NCBI GenBank assembly: GCA_964383905.1
Contig: CAYLJO010000009.1
Location: forward strand, 1 to 54,194
From: CAYLJO01 sp964383905
GTDB lineage: Bacteria > Acidobacteriota > Blastocatellia > Pyrinomonadales > Pyrinomonadaceae
Reading direction: 5' to 3'
DNA: 54,194 nucleotides
The translations under genes and the position numbers were made by a program. The notes below the pieces were generated by a model that saw only the letters and a program-made list of their open reading frames with translations, was not told where the DNA came from and did no database searches. Positions 1 to 7,918 of this stretch are shown piece by piece (position 1 is the first letter of the stretch; each line of letters begins with the position of its first letter).

Positions 1-176
1 GACGAGGGAGGAGGCCAGAGATGAGGTGTTCGACTATATCGAGGTCTTCTACAACCGAGAGAGGATACACTCTGCCGCCGGTTATCTGTCGCCAGCAGAG
101 TACGAGGAGAAATACAAGCGAGCGGCGTAGCACATCAGAGGCTTAACCGCGTGTCCATTCTACGGGGGAAGGTCCA
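1..176 (+). mobile_element. Right end of an IS3-family element (left part outside window)
   Basis: The window opens inside an insertion sequence. A transposase C-terminus stops at 130 and is followed by about 46 bases of non-coding end. The last bases read GGGGGAAGGTCCA, the reverse complement of TGGACCTTCCCCC, which is the usual TG...CA style of IS3-family termini. The element ends at 176 because the sequence from 177 on is transposase coding sequence of a second, oppositely oriented IS3 element that is interrupted exactly here. The left end and the target duplication lie outside the window. Confidence 0.7.
2..130 (+). CDS. IS3-family transposase OrfB, C-terminal fragment (partial at window edge)
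   Basis: The open frame from base 2 to the TAG at 128-130 encodes 42 residues. It contains YIEVFYNRERIHSA and GYLSPAEYEEKY, the characteristic tail of IS3-family OrfB (rve/integrase fold) that follows the catalytic glutamate. The catalytic residues are upstream of the window, so activity cannot be judged. The family tail looks intact and the stop is in the expected place before the terminal repeat, so this is a truncation by the window edge, not visible decay. Confidence 0.8.
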   Translation, partial: TREEARDEVFDYIEVFYNRERIHSAAGYLSPAEYEEKYKRAA

Positions 177-846
177 ACTTCCCGTTGAAACTTTCAATAT
201 AAGCGTTCTGCATTGGCTTGCCCGGATCGATCAAGCGTAAGTTAATGCTGCGCTTGGCCGCCCATTGGTCTACCGCTCGACTGGCGAACTCCGGCCCGTT
301 ATCCACGACGATGCGCAAAGGCTGTCGCCCCATTGCGGCGAGCCTCTCTAGCACTCTCACAACCCGCTCACCGGGCAAGGAAGTGTCAACTTCAATAGCC
401 AAACACTCGCGTCTGTAATCGTCAACAATGTTCAGCACTCGGAAGACTCGCCCGTCAGCCAAAGGATCGCGCATGAAGTCCATCGAATATCGCTCGTCAG
501 CTTTTGTTGGCAGCGCCAGCGGCACCCGCTCGACTTGAGCACGTGCGCGCCTTCTCCGCTTGCGCAGCTTCAGCCCCTCTTCGCTGTAGAGCCGGTAGAT
601 GCGCTTATGGTTAACCGCCCATCCTTCACGCCGTAACAGAATACAGAGCCGTTGGTAGCCGTAGCGCGGTCGCTCAACCGCCAACTCGCGCAACCTCTGA
701 CGCAACTCTTCGGCTGTGGGACGGCGTGAGCGATAACGCAAGCTGGAGTTGCTCAATAAGAGCAGTCGCCCGGCTCGCCGCTCCGAGACTTGATAGCTTT
801 CTTGTAAGTAGCGTGCGGCCTCACGTCTTGAAGCAGCACTTACCAC
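160..846 (-). pseudogene. IS3-family transposase OrfB, truncated by IS insertion
   Basis: The 228-codon frame contains an HTH_21-like N-terminal part and an rve integrase core with the DDE triad: D123 (SMDF), D182 (VVDNGPEF) and E218 (YIESFNGK), a DD(35)E spacing. It breaks off four residues after E218. The last codons (LDLPP) are read from the terminus of the inserted neighbouring IS, so about 50-60 residues of the normal C-terminus are lost. Its frame begins with GTG at 846, inside the end of OrfA, and it is expected to be made as an OrfAB fusion by -1 frameshifting at the A6G site. Catalytic residues survive but the protein is probably non-functional. Confidence 0.8.
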
Positions 847-1106
847 TTTTTTGCGAGCACGTCCTTGAGCATCCGGTTGTCGAGGGTGAGATCGGCGACC
901 GCTGTCTTGAGCCTGCGGTTCTCATCTTCAAGCTGCTTGAGACGGCGCGCTTCCGAGACATCAAGCCCACCGTACTTTGCTTTCCAGCGATGATAGGTCT
1001 GCTCGCTGATGCCATGTGTGCGGCAAGCATCCGTGACTCGTTGCCCACTCTCGACGCTCTTCAGGATGTTGATGATCTGCTCTTCGGTGAATCTGGACTT
1101 GCGCAT
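840..1106 (-). CDS. IS3-family transposase OrfA
   Basis: The protein has 88 residues, the usual OrfA size. An N-terminal helix-turn-helix (RFTEEQIINILK, then ACRTHGISEQTYHRWKAKYG) binds the terminal repeats. A C-terminal leucine-zipper-like helix (ARRLKQLEDENRRLKTAVAD) mediates dimerisation. The end VLAKKW-stop overlaps the start of OrfB by seven bases. The start ATG is preceded on the minus strand by a GAGGAG-type ribosome site. The gene appears intact although its partner OrfB is cut short. Confidence 0.85.
   Translation of the reverse strand: MRKSRFTEEQIINILKSVESGQRVTDACRTHGISEQTYHRWKAKYGGLDVSEARRLKQLEDENRRLKTAVADLTLDNRMLKDVLAKKW
846..852 (-). promoter_or_regulatory. A-AAA-AAG slippery heptamer for OrfA-OrfB frameshift
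   Basis: On the minus strand the OrfA codons are GCA AAA AAG TGG TAA. This places the heptamer A AAA AAG in exactly the phase needed for tandem -1 slippage into the OrfB frame, which continues through GTG GTA AGT. This is the standard IS3-family mechanism for producing the active OrfAB fusion. No downstream stimulatory structure was verified. Confidence 0.7.
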
Positions 1107-1187
1107 CTTTGAGTTCTCCTCGTCGGTTATATTACGGGAGGACTCTCATTATCGCTGCACCTCTTTTCGGGGAGGAGGTCAGTTTCA

Positions 1188-2020
1188 ATCTCACAATTTC
1201 TGAGGCTTGGGAGGTGTCTGGCGGATATCCGGTCTTCCTCTGAAAAATTGAGACGGCGATGTATTAAAGACCCTCCGGTAGAACCACCAGGACAGTACCC
1301 TGGACAAATCTTGTCACATAAAGGGTGACAAGATTTGTCCGCGCCGCACCACTCTCCGGCCGGTTGTGGGTGAAGCGGAAATCTAGCGACGGGAAGTCCG
1401 TCCCCCTTGATTCTGAAAACAGGCCTTAAAAGCGGGAGAACCCGGCCATTTCTGACCGGGTTCACATTTCGGAAAGGGTACTGAAGGGTTGCTCGGAGGG
1501 CGATTGGCGAGAGCGGCAGGCTTTCGCTCAAAGAAGTGATGGCGGCGGGGTCACGATAACTGCTTCCGTGCTTGCCACCGATAAATTAAGCATCTTGCGT
1601 GCCAGAGAGATGATTTTTCTGGAAGAAGGAAGGTATTGAGTATTTATGCGCGAAGTTACCTGAAGGTAAGTTGCCGCAAGCGGCGGTCGTGACGGTGATA
1701 TCTGGTATCACCGTATTCCTTGAGCTGCTTACAATTATCCCTTTCTGGGCGCTGACTGTATCGACCTCCACCACAGGATAAAGGGCGACCGCGCCTCGTA
1801 GCCTGTGTCCTATAGGCCGCTCATCAAGACCGGCTATGACATTTCTACCTACTACTTGAGGGAATTTTTTTCCCATCCGCGGGTTAAGTATTGAGGGACA
1901 GAATTAATCAGCCGAGGGCGCGTCGTCAGGAGAGTGCGTCAATGATTAAGCCAACGGGCCCGGGACACAAGGATCTCCTCATGTTCAACGGTTCTTGGCC
2001 CGAGCCCTAAGGACGAGTTT
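1188..2020. other. Non-coding or decayed stretch with inverted repeats
   Basis: No reading frame here has a recognisable product. Minus-strand frames of 134 and 96 codons exist at 1127-1531 and 1586-1876. They have atypical composition, and the first runs across the presumed IS boundary, so neither is called. The stretch holds a perfect 16-bp inverted repeat (1302-1340) and a second hairpin, GAACCCGG at 1438-1445 pairing with CCGGGTTC at 1456-1463. It is most likely a graveyard of mobile-element fragments next to the IS3 elements. Confidence 0.4.
1302..1340. repeat. Perfect 16-bp inverted repeat with 7-nt loop
   Basis: GGACAAATCTTGTCAC at 1302-1317 is repeated in perfect inverted form at 1325-1340 around the 7-base spacer ATAAAGG. 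There is no T-run on either side, so a simple terminator is unlikely. It could be two abutting terminal repeats of lost insertion sequences, an operator, or a small foldback element. No second copy was seen in the window. Confidence 0.6.
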
Positions 2021-2242
2021 ATGTACGGATTGGTCGGAAATTGGCGGCTGCTCAGCGCGACATACCATGCTTGCCCCTGCGTCAGGTGCGGCAGATCGAT
2101 CCCCAGAGGCACGCCAGCATACTACTGGCCCAAACCTCGCGCTTTCGAATGTACTGACTGCCACGAGGCGCAGAAAGCTTTGTCGGAGGCTACGGTTGAA
2201 GATAGACCCGGGCAGGTCAGCAAACTCGCTGATAACCCGTGA
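2021..2242 (+). CDS. Small zinc-ribbon protein of unknown function
   Basis: The protein has 73 residues with C20-x2-C23 (CVRCG) and C44-x2-C47 (CTDC), enough for one zinc site. Between them is RSIPRGTPAYYWPKPR, a pattern of a compact treble-clef or ribbon fold. An AAGGA ribosome site lies 7 bases before the ATG at 2021, which supports translation. No catalytic motif is visible. It converges on the metallothionein-like gene, with only 18 bases between the two stop codons. Function is unknown; nucleic-acid or metal binding is a reasonable guess only. Confidence 0.5.
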   Translation: MYGLVGNWRLLSATYHACPCVRCGRSIPRGTPAYYWPKPRAFECTDCHEAQKALSEATVEDRPGQVSKLADNP

Positions 2243-2260
2243 GATGAATGCCTCTCGGCC

Positions 2261-2440
2261 CTACCCTACACACGTCGGGTGTCCGCAATCGCAAATCATC
2301 TCTTGCGCACCGTCCGCCGTAATGTTTGTAGTCTTGCCAACTTCTTCACAGTACGGGCTGCAATAATCACTGCCTTCCGCGGCTAAACAATTACAGGTCC
2401 CATGCGCACAGATTTTCTCGTCTTCTTCGCCGTCCTTCAT
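2261..2440 (-). CDS. Metallothionein-like small cysteine-rich protein (59 aa)
   Basis: The minus-strand ORF encodes 59 residues with eight cysteines and two histidines: C11-A-H13-G-T-C16-N-C18, YC27SPYC31EE, then C50-D-C52-G-H54-P-T-C57. The order CxHxxCxC, YCSxxC, CxCGHxxC matches the bacterial metallothionein pattern known from cyanobacterial SmtA, whose members bind Zn/Cd/Cu through thiolate clusters. An AAGGG ribosome site lies about 6-7 bases before the ATG at 2440. The gene starts 25 bases after the stop of the antitoxin-like gene, so the two are probably co-transcribed. Assignment to the family is from motif reading alone; a generic zinc-binding role is the alternative. Confidence 0.65.
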   Translation of the reverse strand: MKDGEEDEKICAHGTCNCLAAEGSDYCSPYCEEVGKTTNITADGAQEMICDCGHPTCVG

Positions 2441-2465
2441 TTCCTACCCTTCTTGCTCGCCTGTA

Positions 2466-2732
2466 TCAGCGCCGCTCCTCGATAATCATCTCAGAGACGG
2501 GCTTGCCTGTGACCTCGACCGGCTCCCAATCATCATCGTCCGCATCTTCTTCCGCCGGAGGAGAAGGCATAGTGATGATGCCTTTAGCAGCGAGGTGTTG
2601 CGCGAACTCACCTTCAGTCATCACCGGGCTTGATTTTGAGAGTAGTGAATCCACTGTCTCGCGTAGCCGGCGCAGTTCTGCAGGTGTCAGTTCTTTGGCT
2701 TCCTCGATGATTTTGTCTAATGTAGTGCTCAT
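2466..2732 (-). CDS. Antitoxin-like small acidic protein
   Basis: The protein has 88 residues from ATG at 2732 (AAAGG-type ribosome site about 10 bases upstream); an in-frame ATG at 2804 has no such support. An N-terminal helical part (TLDKIIEEAKELTPAELRRL) is followed by a disordered acidic stretch (EEDADDDD) and the C-terminal tail GKPVSEMIIEERR. That tail resembles the ends of small antitoxins encoded before PIN-type toxins in other bacteria, where the tail occupies the toxin active site. Here no toxin follows; the next gene is the metallothionein-like one. The antitoxin reading is therefore an inference from the tail and size. Confidence 0.5.
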   Translation of the reverse strand: MSTTLDKIIEEAKELTPAELRRLRETVDSLLSKSSPVMTEGEFAQHLAAKGIITMPSPPAEEDADDDDWEPVEVTGKPVSEMIIEERR

Positions 2733-2889
2733 TTCTCGTTGCCTTTCAATTTGAGCCACGTAACTCCAAGGTCGCGAGTGCAAGTCTTCCCTATTGCCAT
2801 CCATCTCATTATCCCAACTCTCTGATACTCTAGCGCACTCAGCCGAACATAGCTAGAATGGTCTTATTGTCCCAGGAATTGAGTCCCGT

Positions 2890-5163
2890 ATGAGTGCAGC
2901 AGAAGTGGTCAAGAAGAGCCGAGAAAATACGAGCACGCACAAGCAGATAGTGGGGCAGCCCGTTCCGCGCAAGGAGGGGCGCGACAAGGTTACGGGCCAG
3001 GCGCGCTACGTAGATGACCTCACCTTCCCGGAAATGTTATACGGCACAACTGTTCGCAGTGCGGTCGCGCGCGGCCGGATCCGCAGTATTTCGTTTGAAG
3101 GCCGCCTCCCCTGGGATGAATTCACCATCGTGACGGCAAAAGATATTCCGGGTGAAAACTACGTGGCCCTCATACTTAATGACCAGCCTTACCTTGCCGG
3201 CGAGTTGATCAATCACCCGGAAGAGGCGGTCGTCCTTCTCGCACATCACGACAAATATCTACTGGAAGAGGCGCGGTGCTCGGTGCGCCTCGAAGTCGAA
3301 GAATTGAACCCGGTCTTCTCAATCGAGGAGGCTTTGAGCACAAAGGAGATCGTCTGGGGAGAAGATAATGTTCTCAAGTCCTTCCTTTTAAATAAGGGAA
3401 ATGTTGACGGGGTGTGGCAGAGCGCAGATTTGATCGTGGAGGGCGAGTACCGGACGGGCGCTCAGGAGCAGTTGTATATCGAAAATCAGGGGATGATCGC
3501 GATGGCTAACCCGGACGAAGGCGTCACCGTCTGGGGTTCGATGCAGTGCCCCTACTATGTTCACAAGGCGCTGATCAAATTGTTCGGCCTGCCGGAGAAC
3601 AAAGTCCGCGTCATTCAGGTTGAAACCGGCGGGGGCTTTGGCGGTAAAGAAGAGTATCCGTCGATGATCGCCGGACATGCCGCCCTGCTCGCGTGGAAAT
3701 CAGGCAAGCCCGTGAAGATCATTTACGACCGCGCTGAAGACATGGCGGCGACGACCAAGAGGCATCCGTCATTAACGAAACATCGAACCGCGATCTCCAA
3801 GGACGGCAAACTGCTGGGCATGGAGATCGATTTCGTCATCGACGGCGGGGCGTATGCCACGTTGTCTTCGGTCGTCCTCTCGCGCGGCACGATTCATGCC
3901 GCCGGCCCATACCATTGCCCGAACGTTCGCATCCGCGCCCGCGCCGTAGCAACGAACAAGCCGCCGCACGGGGCGTTTCGCGGCTTCGGCGCGCCGCAGA
4001 CCATTTTTGCGCTCGAGCGCCACATGAATAGGCTGGCGGAGGCCGCAGGCTTAAGTCCTGAAGAGTTTCGCCGGCGCAATTTTATTCAGAAGAATCAGAC
4101 CACGGCTACCGGGCAGGTGATACGCGAAGAAGTAAACATGGCCCGGCTCATGGAGCGCGCGTTCGGGCTGACGGATTATCATGAGAAAAGAAGGAGGTTC
4201 GCCGCCGAAAACAGAATGTCCGGCCGGAAGAAGGGCATCGGCTTCGCCTCGTTTATGCACGGCGCGGGTTTTACCGGCTCGGGAGAGAAGTACCTGGAAT
4301 CTGTTGTCGGGGCAGAAGCGACCGCCGAAGGGCACGTGCGGATTTTAGCGGCCAGCACGGAGATCGGCCAGGGTACAAATACGATCTTCTGCCAGATCGC
4401 CGCCGAAGCTCTGGGCCTGGATTATAGCCTGATCGAGATCGCCAGGCCGGACACCGGCAATGTTCCTAACAGCGGCCCGACCGTCGCCTCGCGCACCTGC
4501 ATGATCGTCGGCAAATTGGTGGAAGTGGCCGCGCTCGGCTTGAAACAGACGCTCGTTAAGAGTGGGTTTCTCCGGGAGGATTACTCTCAAGCAGATTTTC
4601 AAAACGCCTGTCACGGCTATACGCAAAAAATTGGTCCTTTAAGATCCTTCAGCAAATACCGGACGCCACCCGGGATCAACTGGGACGACGAAAAATACCA
4701 GGGGGATGCTTACGGCGCCTACGCCTGGGCGGTCTATGTCGCCGAAGTGACGGCTGACACGTTAACCTTTGAAACGCGCATTGACGACTTCGTCGCCGTG
4801 CAGGAGATAGGGAAGGTGATTCACCCGGTGCTCGCCGCCGGGCAGATCGAGGGCGGAGTGGCCCAGGCCATCGGCTTCACACTGTATGAGAATGTGGTCT
4901 GGCGGGACGGCCGCATGGTCAACAATCAAATGACCAACTACATCATCCCGACCGCCGCCGACATCCCTCCGATCCGTGTATTCTTTGAAGAAGTGCCCTA
5001 CGCCCACGGCCCCGCCGGCGCGAAAGGCATCGGCGAGCTTCCCATGGACGGCGTCGCTCCGGCCGTCTTGAATGCGATCGAGAACGCGACCGGCATAAGT
5101 ATCAATCACGTTCCGTTGATGCCGGAATCCCTGATGCAAGAGATGGGAGGCGAGCGTGCCTGA
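2890..5163 (+). CDS. xdhA: Xanthine dehydrogenase, molybdenum-binding subunit
   Basis: This 757-residue protein of the xanthine oxidase large-subunit family would hydroxylate hypoxanthine/xanthine to urate at a molybdopterin cofactor. Visible motifs are the N-terminal a/b hammerhead (RKEGRDKVTGQARYVDDL), the cofactor loop GGGFGGKEE, the substrate-pocket segment GAFRGFGAPQ with its arginine, and KGIGELP near the C-terminus carrying the conserved catalytic glutamate. Length is normal for a separate Mo subunit. It is the first gene of the urate operon and its stop overlaps the start of the iron-sulfur subunit by 8 bases. Substrate is inferred from the neighbours; related dehydrogenases act on other heterocycles or aldehydes. 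Confidence 0.85.
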   Translation: MSAAEVVKKSRENTSTHKQIVGQPVPRKEGRDKVTGQARYVDDLTFPEMLYGTTVRSAVARGRIRSISFEGRLPWDEFTIVTAKDIPGENYVALILNDQPYLAGELINHPEEAVVLLAHHDKYLLEEARCSVRLEVEELNPVFSIEEALSTKEIVWGEDNVLKSFLLNKGNVDGVWQSADLIVEGEYRTGAQEQLYIENQGMIAMANPDEGVTVWGSMQCPYYVHKALIKLFGLPENKVRVIQVETGGGFGGKEEYPSMIAGHAALLAWKSGKPVKIIYDRAEDMAATTKRHPSLTKHRTAISKDGKLLGMEIDFVIDGGAYATLSSVVLSRGTIHAAGPYHCPNVRIRARAVATNKPPHGAFRGFGAPQTIFALERHMNRLAEAAGLSPEEFRRRNFIQKNQTTATGQVIREEVNMARLMERAFGLTDYHEKRRRFAAENRMSGRKKGIGFASFMHGAGFTGSGEKYLESVVGAEATAEGHVRILAASTEIGQGTNTIFCQIAAEALGLDYSLIEIARPDTGNVPNSGPTVASRTCMIVGKLVEVAALGLKQTLVKSGFLREDYSQADFQNACHGYTQKIGPLRSFSKYRTPPGINWDDEKYQGDAYGAYAWAVYVAEVTADTLTFETRIDDFVAVQEIGKVIHPVLAAGQIEGGVAQAIGFTLYENVVWRDGRMVNNQMTNYIIPTAADIPPIRVFFEEVPYAHGPAGAKGIGELPMDGVAPAVLNAIENATGISINHVPLMPESLMQEMGGERA

Positions 5164-5647
5164 CACTGCCCGAAAAGTCGAAGTGACATGTACGGTGAAC
5201 GGCGAGAGACGGGATCTGCACGCCTACCCGATGACACGTTTACTCGACGCGTTGCGGGAACAACTGCGCCTGACCGGGACCAAAGAAGGTTGTGGAGAAG
5301 GGGAATGCGGGGCCTGTTCCGTACTGATCAACGGCGAACTGGTGAACAGTTGTTTGATTCCCGTCGCGCAGGTCCAGGGGGCGGAGATTAAAACCATCGA
5401 GGGAATCGCCAGTGGTGAAAGGCTGCACGCCGTGCAGGAGGCCTTTATCGCCTGTGGCGGGGCACAGTGCGGCATCTGCACGCCGGGAATGGTGATGGCT
5501 GCGGTGAGTCTTTTGGAGCGGAAGCCAGAGCCCAACGAGGCGGAGATTCGTGCCGGACTGGCCGGCAACTTGTGTCGCTGCACGGGCTATATGAAGATTT
5601 TTGAAGCCGTCGTGAAGGCTTGCCAGGCTGGCGGAGTAGAGACGTGA
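5156..5647 (+). CDS. xdhC: Xanthine dehydrogenase, 2x[2Fe-2S] subunit
   Basis: The 163-residue electron-transfer subunit carries two [2Fe-2S] clusters from the Mo site to FAD. The plant-ferredoxin-type domain has CGEGECGACS with a further cysteine in VNSC. The helical second domain has CGGAQCGICTPG and LCRCTG. All eight ligands are present. Translation starts at a GTG (5156) inside the end of the Mo-subunit gene, and its stop overlaps the GTG of the FAD subunit in a GTGA junction, indicating translational coupling. The name follows E. coli usage; the B. subtilis counterpart is pucE. Confidence 0.88.
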   Translation: MPDTARKVEVTCTVNGERRDLHAYPMTRLLDALREQLRLTGTKEGCGEGECGACSVLINGELVNSCLIPVAQVQGAEIKTIEGIASGERLHAVQEAFIACGGAQCGICTPGMVMAAVSLLERKPEPNEAEIRAGLAGNLCRCTGYMKIFEAVVKACQAGGVET

Positions 5648-6522
5648 GGGCCTATCTCCCGGATTATGATCTGAAAGTTCCGAGAGACTTGGATGACGCG
5701 CTGGCCGTTCTCGCGCGTGAGCCGGGGGTCTGGAAGCCTTTCGCCGGCGGGACTGATTTGATGGTCCTGCTCGAGGCCGGTCAACTCCGGCATCAGCGGT
5801 TTCTGAGTATCTGGAATTTGCCTGATCTCCGTGGCATCGAGGTGACGCCCGATCATGTCACTCTGGGCGCACTGACCACTTACACGCAGGTGCAGGAAAA
5901 TGCGATCCTGCGGCAGGAATTTCCCATGCTCTGCCAGGCGGCAAGCGAGACGGGCGGCACCGCCATTCAAAACCGAGGCACGCTCGGCGGAAATATCGCG
6001 AACGCCTCCCCGGCCGGGGATTCGCCCCCGGCGCTGCTCGCTTACGACGCCCAGCTTGAGCTCCTATCCTCATCGGGCGCACGCCGGGTCTCCTATCAAG
6101 ATTTTCATACCGGTTATAAACAGATGATCATGCGTCCAGACGAACTGCTCAGCCGCATCCGCCTGCCCCGCACCGCTCAGCCACAGTGGCAATACTATCG
6201 CAAGGTTGGCACGCGCAAAGCCCAGGCCATCTCCAAAGTCTGTTTCGCCGGCCTGGCACGGATGGACGGCGATGCTATCGAAGATATTCGCATCGCATTG
6301 GGGAGCGTGGCGCCGACCGTGGTCAGGTGTTTGAAGGCGGAAGAAGTTTTAAAGAATCAAAAGCTTGACACAGGCGTGATCGGCAGGGCCAAAGAAGCGC
6401 TTGCCGGGGAGGTGACCCCAATCGACGACATCCGTTCAACGGCGAGTTACCGCCTTCGAGTAGCCTCGAATCTACTGGAACATTTTTTACTCAGACTCAA
6501 GACCGGTGAGAGGCCGGACTGA
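5644..6522 (+). CDS. xdhB: Xanthine dehydrogenase, FAD-binding subunit
   Basis: The 292-residue FAD_binding_5/CO_deh_flav_C protein is the third subunit of the heterotrimeric enzyme. It shows the flavin-binding signature KPFAGGTDLMVLL near the N-terminus and the second signature GGTAIQNRGTLGGNIANASPAGD. It passes electrons from the Fe-S subunit to the final acceptor. The GTG at 5644 in the GTGA overlap is preferred over the in-frame ATG at 5620 because it gives the usual N-terminus (RAYLPDYDLKVPRDL) and coupling with the upstream gene. The 3' end overlaps the allantoinase frame by 17 bases. Confidence 0.87.
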   Translation: MRAYLPDYDLKVPRDLDDALAVLAREPGVWKPFAGGTDLMVLLEAGQLRHQRFLSIWNLPDLRGIEVTPDHVTLGALTTYTQVQENAILRQEFPMLCQAASETGGTAIQNRGTLGGNIANASPAGDSPPALLAYDAQLELLSSSGARRVSYQDFHTGYKQMIMRPDELLSRIRLPRTAQPQWQYYRKVGTRKAQAISKVCFAGLARMDGDAIEDIRIALGSVAPTVVRCLKAEEVLKNQKLDTGVIGRAKEALAGEVTPIDDIRSTASYRLRVASNLLEHFLLRLKTGERPD

Positions 6523-7918
6523 TAAACTGGTAGGCACTCTGGTGGGCCATCTCGATCTCATCATCCGTGGTCATAGAGTAGTAACGCCGGACGCCATCGG
6601 CCCGGCATCTATCCACATCCAAAAAGGAGTCATCACCGCGGTCGGCCCGTACGGCGAGATCCCATCCGGTCGGAAAGTCCTGCACGCGGATGAAAATTCG
6701 GTCATCATGCCCGGATTGGTCGATACGCACGTTCACATTAACGAGCCGGGCCGGACCGGTTGGGAGGGCTTCGCCTCGGCGACTCGCGCGGCGGCGGCGG
6801 GCGGCGTGACCTCTCTCTTTGACATGCCGCTCAATAACGTTCCGGCGACAACCACACTGGAAGCTCTCCAAACGAAGCTCGCCGCGGCAGAAGGTCAATG
6901 CTGGGTCGACGTCGGGTTCTGGGGCGGAGTCGTACCCGGAAATTCGCCGCAACTCCCGCGCCTCTTCGACGCGGGCGTGTTCGGGTTCAAGTGCTTCCTG
7001 GTCCACTCAGGGGTTGAAGAATTCCCCAACGTGACGAAGGCCGACCTTCGAATTGCTATGCCGGAGTTGGCCCGCATCGGGGCGGTGCTTTTGGTCCATG
7101 CCGAGCTGCCCGGCCCGATTGAAAAAGCTCTTAGCGCACAGGCAAAAAACGACCATCCCGATCCTCGCCAATACTCGACTTATCTTCAGTCACGACCCAG
7201 GGAGGCGGAGAATGAGGCGGTTGCGCTCATCCTCAACTTGAGCCGCGAGACGGGGGCGAGGGCGCACATTGTCCATCACTGCTCCTCGGACGCGCTGCCG
7301 GTATTACGGCAGGCCAGGGCTGACGGTCTGCCGGTCACGGTGGAGACCTGCCCGCACCATCTTTGTTTCGCCGCCGAAGATATCCCCGACGGCGCGACAG
7401 AGTTCAAGTGTTCGCCACCCGTTCGCGAGCGCGAGAACCGCGAGCAGCTCTGGGCCGCGCTCGGCGAGGGGCTAATCGACATGGTCGTTTCCGACCACTC
7501 GCCCTGCCCTCCTGAACTGAAGTGCCCTGATTCCGGTGATTTCATGCAGGCCTGGGGCGGAATCTCTTCCCTGCAGCTCAGGCTCCCCGTCATGTGGACT
7601 CAAGCGCGCGAGCGGGGCTACTCAATCCATCATCTCGTCGAGTGGTTGTCACGCGCGCCCGCCCGGCTCATTGGACTCGATCAAAATAAGGGCGCGATCG
7701 CCGCCGGCTTCGACGCCGATCTTGTGCTCTGGAATCCCGAGGCCACATTCCCGGTGGAGCCGTCGATCATCCAGCACCGACACAAACTGACACCTTATAC
7801 CGGTCGAGTCCTGAGCGGTGTGGTCCAGGCCACTTTTCTGCGAGGTGAGAAGGTGTATGACAACGGTCATTTCTCATCCGGCCCTCGGGGGGCGATACTG
7901 AAGCGAGGAAGTATGTAA
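6506..7918 (+). CDS. allB: Allantoinase
   Basis: This amidohydrolase-family enzyme opens allantoin to allantoate. The dinuclear-zinc ligands are visible: H75 and H77 (DTHVHINEPG), carboxylated lysine K162 (FGFKCF), H198 (LVHAE), H254 (AHIVHHCSS) and the aspartate of VVSDHSPC. EPGRTGWEGF after the HxH is typical of allantoinases rather than dihydroorotases or hydantoinases. Length is about 470 residues, normal for the family. The start is taken as GTG 6506; a later GTG at 6542, just before DLIIRG, is possible. It sits between the xanthine dehydrogenase genes and allantoicase, with a TAATG overlap to the latter. Confidence 0.92.
   Translation: MRGRTDKLVGTLVGHLDLIIRGHRVVTPDAIGPASIHIQKGVITAVGPYGEIPSGRKVLHADENSVIMPGLVDTHVHINEPGRTGWEGFASATRAAAAGGVTSLFDMPLNNVPATTTLEALQTKLAAAEGQCWVDVGFWGGVVPGNSPQLPRLFDAGVFGFKCFLVHSGVEEFPNVTKADLRIAMPELARIGAVLLVHAELPGPIEKALSAQAKNDHPDPRQYSTYLQSRPREAENEAVALILNLSRETGARAHIVHHCSSDALPVLRQARADGLPVTVETCPHHLCFAAEDIPDGATEFKCSPPVRERENREQLWAALGEGLIDMVVSDHSPCPPELKCPDSGDFMQAWGGISSLQLRLPVMWTQARERGYSIHHLVEWLSRAPARLIGLDQNKGAIAAGFDADLVLWNPEATFPVEPSIIQHRHKLTPYTGRVLSGVVQATFLRGEKVYDNGHFSSGPRGAILKRGSM

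Larger units (their letters stand above)
177..1187 (-). mobile_element. IS3-family element interrupted by another IS3 element
   Basis: This element is read on the minus strand: OrfA (1106-840) then OrfB (846 downwards). Upstream of OrfA the minus strand reads TGAAACTGACCTCCTCCCC from about 1187, which is a plausible left terminus, but the exact boundary is uncertain by a few bases. The OrfA/OrfB sequences resemble the IS407/IS51-like branch of IS3. The right part of the element, including the end of OrfB and the right terminal repeat, is missing because the element at 1-176 is inserted after an OrfB lysine codon. It is therefore expected to be immobile unless supplied in trans. Confidence 0.7.

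Noticed and set aside
1127..1531. 134-codon minus-strand frame
   Set aside because: It crosses the probable left end of the IS3 element and has no motif, and its composition is unlike neighbouring genes; treated as chance.
1586..1876. 96-codon minus-strand frame
   Set aside because: No ribosome site, no recognisable motif, no supporting neighbours.
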